From Rhabdornis inornatus (taxonomy: Eukaryota; Chordata; Aves; Passeriformes; Rhabdornithidae), in contig VWZS01009934.1 of the NCBI GenBank assembly GCA_013397075.1, positions 3,810,305-3,874,304 on the forward strand: 64,000 nt of DNA, written 5' to 3'. The notes beneath the pieces were generated by a model. That model was not told where the DNA came from and made no database searches. It saw nothing but the letters and a program-made list of their open reading frames with translations. Shown here one piece after another: positions 61,732 through 64,000 of this stretch (the stretch's first letter is position 1; each line of letters begins with the position of its first letter). A program made the position numbers and the translations under genes.

Positions 61732-64000
61732 AAATTGAGTCTGGAATAAGTTTTTATATACAAATTATTAATACAAAGGCTCACAAAAATTGTCCTAAAA
61801 TTTCTTAGTGTTTGTGTCTCCAGCCACCTGTCACAATCAAATTCAAAGTGTTAATCTGTGGAAAGAAAAGCATTTATTCAGCAGTGTTTTCTAAGACAAA
61901 TTTTTTCAGACACATTCTTTGCACAGAAAGATTATGTTCGGTATTGAAGAGGTCAGTAGGGAAGGGATAAACTTTATCACATTAAGCTGGAAACCGCTTA
62001 AAGTGTGAAAGGTCTGTGTCCTTTAGCAGTGCTTTCCTTTTAGCCAAAAATATGCGATGGTAGTATTTGAATTTAAAGCTATTTGAGAAAGCAAAACTGT
62101 ATATGCAAGTGCACTGTTGCTGTATGAGTGATGCAGCAAGACTTGGAAATACTGTGATGTTAGTGGTCACTTATAGGACCCCGAATTGGATATATTCATG
62201 GTGGAAATACTGGTTTATTCTATTATCAAATGAATTCAAGCATTATTAGCCAGGCTGCAAGACAACAGGGAACTAAAATTGTAATTCCATCACTTTTGTT
62301 TGTGCATTGCAATAAGCACCTCTTTGTTCTCCTGAGAAACACATGTATTCTCTCTTGCCAGGAGTTGTTCAATGTTGCTCATGTTGAGCAGGACAACCAG
62401 ATGATGCCAGCCAACCCAATTTGAAGAAAATGGGGCCCAAAACCTCTACTGGTACAAGGGGCCACAATTCCAGTGATGATGTGAAGCTCAGGGCACAGCA
62501 TGACTGTAACTCAGCAAAATTATCAATTGTCTTTGTGGTGCAATAACCACCAAGTCTTCCGTGATACGAACACGTACATCCATCAGGGAACACATAGCCA
62601 GGATTTCTGGAGACACCAAGTAATTCTAAAGTGTTGCTTCAGGTAGTCAGCATGCCTCAGGGATACAGTAAGCATTTGAGACAACAAATATTTTAAGAAC
62701 TCTTTTAATATAAAATACAGTCATTATTATACACACATGTCGAAATTTAGAAACGTAATGTTGGTTTGTCCCTGCCTTGCACCTGGTGTTTATTATTTGT
62801 AAAATAGACAACACATGCATATTTACCAGAATATTAGTATTTTGCATTTGCTTTTCAAACATAGAAATAAATAAGGACTCACCAGTTTTTAATATACCAT
62901 TTCCAAAGTTTAGGAGAAAAGAATTTACAGTTCACTGGAGATTTTTTTCAGATGTACTTTATCCCTGCACTATTTAATCTATACATAAAAGAGCAGTGGG
63001 AGGAAGAATTAATCTTACAAGATGCAACTTGACTTCAAAAGAGATTAAGGCTACTTAATTACACCAGCATATCCCTTGCTGATTTGCTAAGTCTGTAGTA
63101 AATCTGAACATAAGTGTACATCTGGAAACAGACAACAAAACATAGAAGTCATTATAATTCGTAGACCTTCTAATAATTCATATAAAATTTTCTTATCTAA
63201 GACATCCTTCTGTAATTGTTATATCAGAAGCTAAGGATAATTACTTTTAACTGCTTTATACAGGCAAGGGAAACATGGATTTTGCAACTAATAACCTACT
63301 CTAAATCAAGAAATCAAAGACCTTATTAACTCACCATATGAGCACATGCAATTTCGAAGAATGCTCTCCACATACTGATATAAGCTGAATTTAACCTCCA
63401 TCAAACAAATCTCCATCAAACAGAGATTTTGTCATGAAAGCATAATTTAAAAATGCAAAAATATCCATGTTGCATTCTTGTTTATCTTTTGCAACATTAT
63501 CCTTTGTCCTTTGGAAACTAGGATTTCCTCCTGTACCTTATACAAGTTAAAGAGTTTCTTGTTATTTTTTAATGAATACTACAAATCAATGATCACATAA
63601 ATCATTAGACTAGTGTGCATTTTAGAAACATTCTCAAGTGAAGCTTTCATTCTTAGAAAGAAACATGCATAAGCAATATTACTATAGTAGTAAAGAAAGA
63701 AATGTTCTATGTGTAACTTTCACACTGGACACACTTCTCAGTCTAAATAAGTTCTGTGGGCACATGACCTCAAATGAAGCTATTTCTGCTCTGAGTCTGC
63801 CAGTTCTTGAAAAGACTGAGAAGGACTAAATCCACTCAGGAGTCAGTGTAGTCTAACTTCACACCCAAAAAGGATGCTCAGATGATATAAACACAGAATG
63901 ACTCATGCTAGCCGTAGAAGAGTACAATTTCATTAAAACCTGCAAACAGTGCACAGTTCCTCCCTTCTCCCCACTGACACAAGTGCAAAACCCAGAGTTT

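Larger units (their letters stand above)
57401..64000. other. Downstream intergenic DNA
   Basis: Apart from the old retroposon tail and a microsatellite, no exon was recognised. In human the next gene is CIDEA; none of its CIDE-N or CIDE-C motifs were seen here on either strand. Confidence 0.55.

Noticed and set aside
57401..64000. Search for the first exons of CIDEA downstream of IMPA2
   Set aside because: No CIDE-N-like motif, CpG island or in-phase exon chain was recognised, so no gene is called.

Overview
The window is vertebrate nuclear DNA, almost certainly from a bird. Intron-containing genes with clear vertebrate orthologues lie among several 3' ends of chicken-repeat 1 (CR1) LINEs, the dominant avian retroposon, and CpG-rich promoters. 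The order GNAL - MPPE1 - IMPA2 matches human 18p11.21 as I remember it. No bacterial, plasmid, phage or CRISPR features were seen.

Layout: (1) 1-3050, the end of GNAL (G-alpha-olf) on the plus strand: tail of an intron, the last coding exon with its stop at 1496-1498, and a 3'UTR ending near an AATAAA at 3026. (2) 4905-12692, a complete MPPE1 (PGAP5) gene on the minus strand, nine coding exons joining in phase to 398 codons, with all five metallophosphoesterase motifs, two membrane segments and a C-terminal KxKxx retrieval signal. GNAL and MPPE1 converge. (3) 17256-26309, a minus-strand six-exon gene that I reconstructed from splice sites. It encodes a 225-residue coiled-coil protein whose C-terminal third resembles the C-terminus of the ciliary protein CEP290. 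I know of no named gene here, and this is the main discovery candidate. (4) 21511-26411, an assembly problem laid over that gene: three single-N joins and one 152-N gap separate blocks that repeat one another with no difference seen, and the promoter plus exon 1 appear twice. (5) 26600-36000, gene-poor DNA with a cluster of CR1 fragments, an octamer satellite and a possible short minus-strand transcript. (6) 36934-56789, a complete IMPA2 gene on the plus strand, eight coding exons and 296 codons, from a strong CpG island to an AATAAA at 57236. Intron 3 holds a structured minisatellite. (7) 57250-64000, noncoding sequence with an old SINE/LINE tail. I found no exon of the next gene.

The genes are not an operon and need not work together. 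GNAL acts in receptor-cAMP signalling, IMPA2 in inositol recycling, and MPPE1 in remodelling GPI anchors for ER exit. The CEP290-like protein would be expected at centrosomes or cilia, by homology only. Exon coordinates were read by hand from GT/AG sites, reading phase and protein similarity, without alignment or transcript data.
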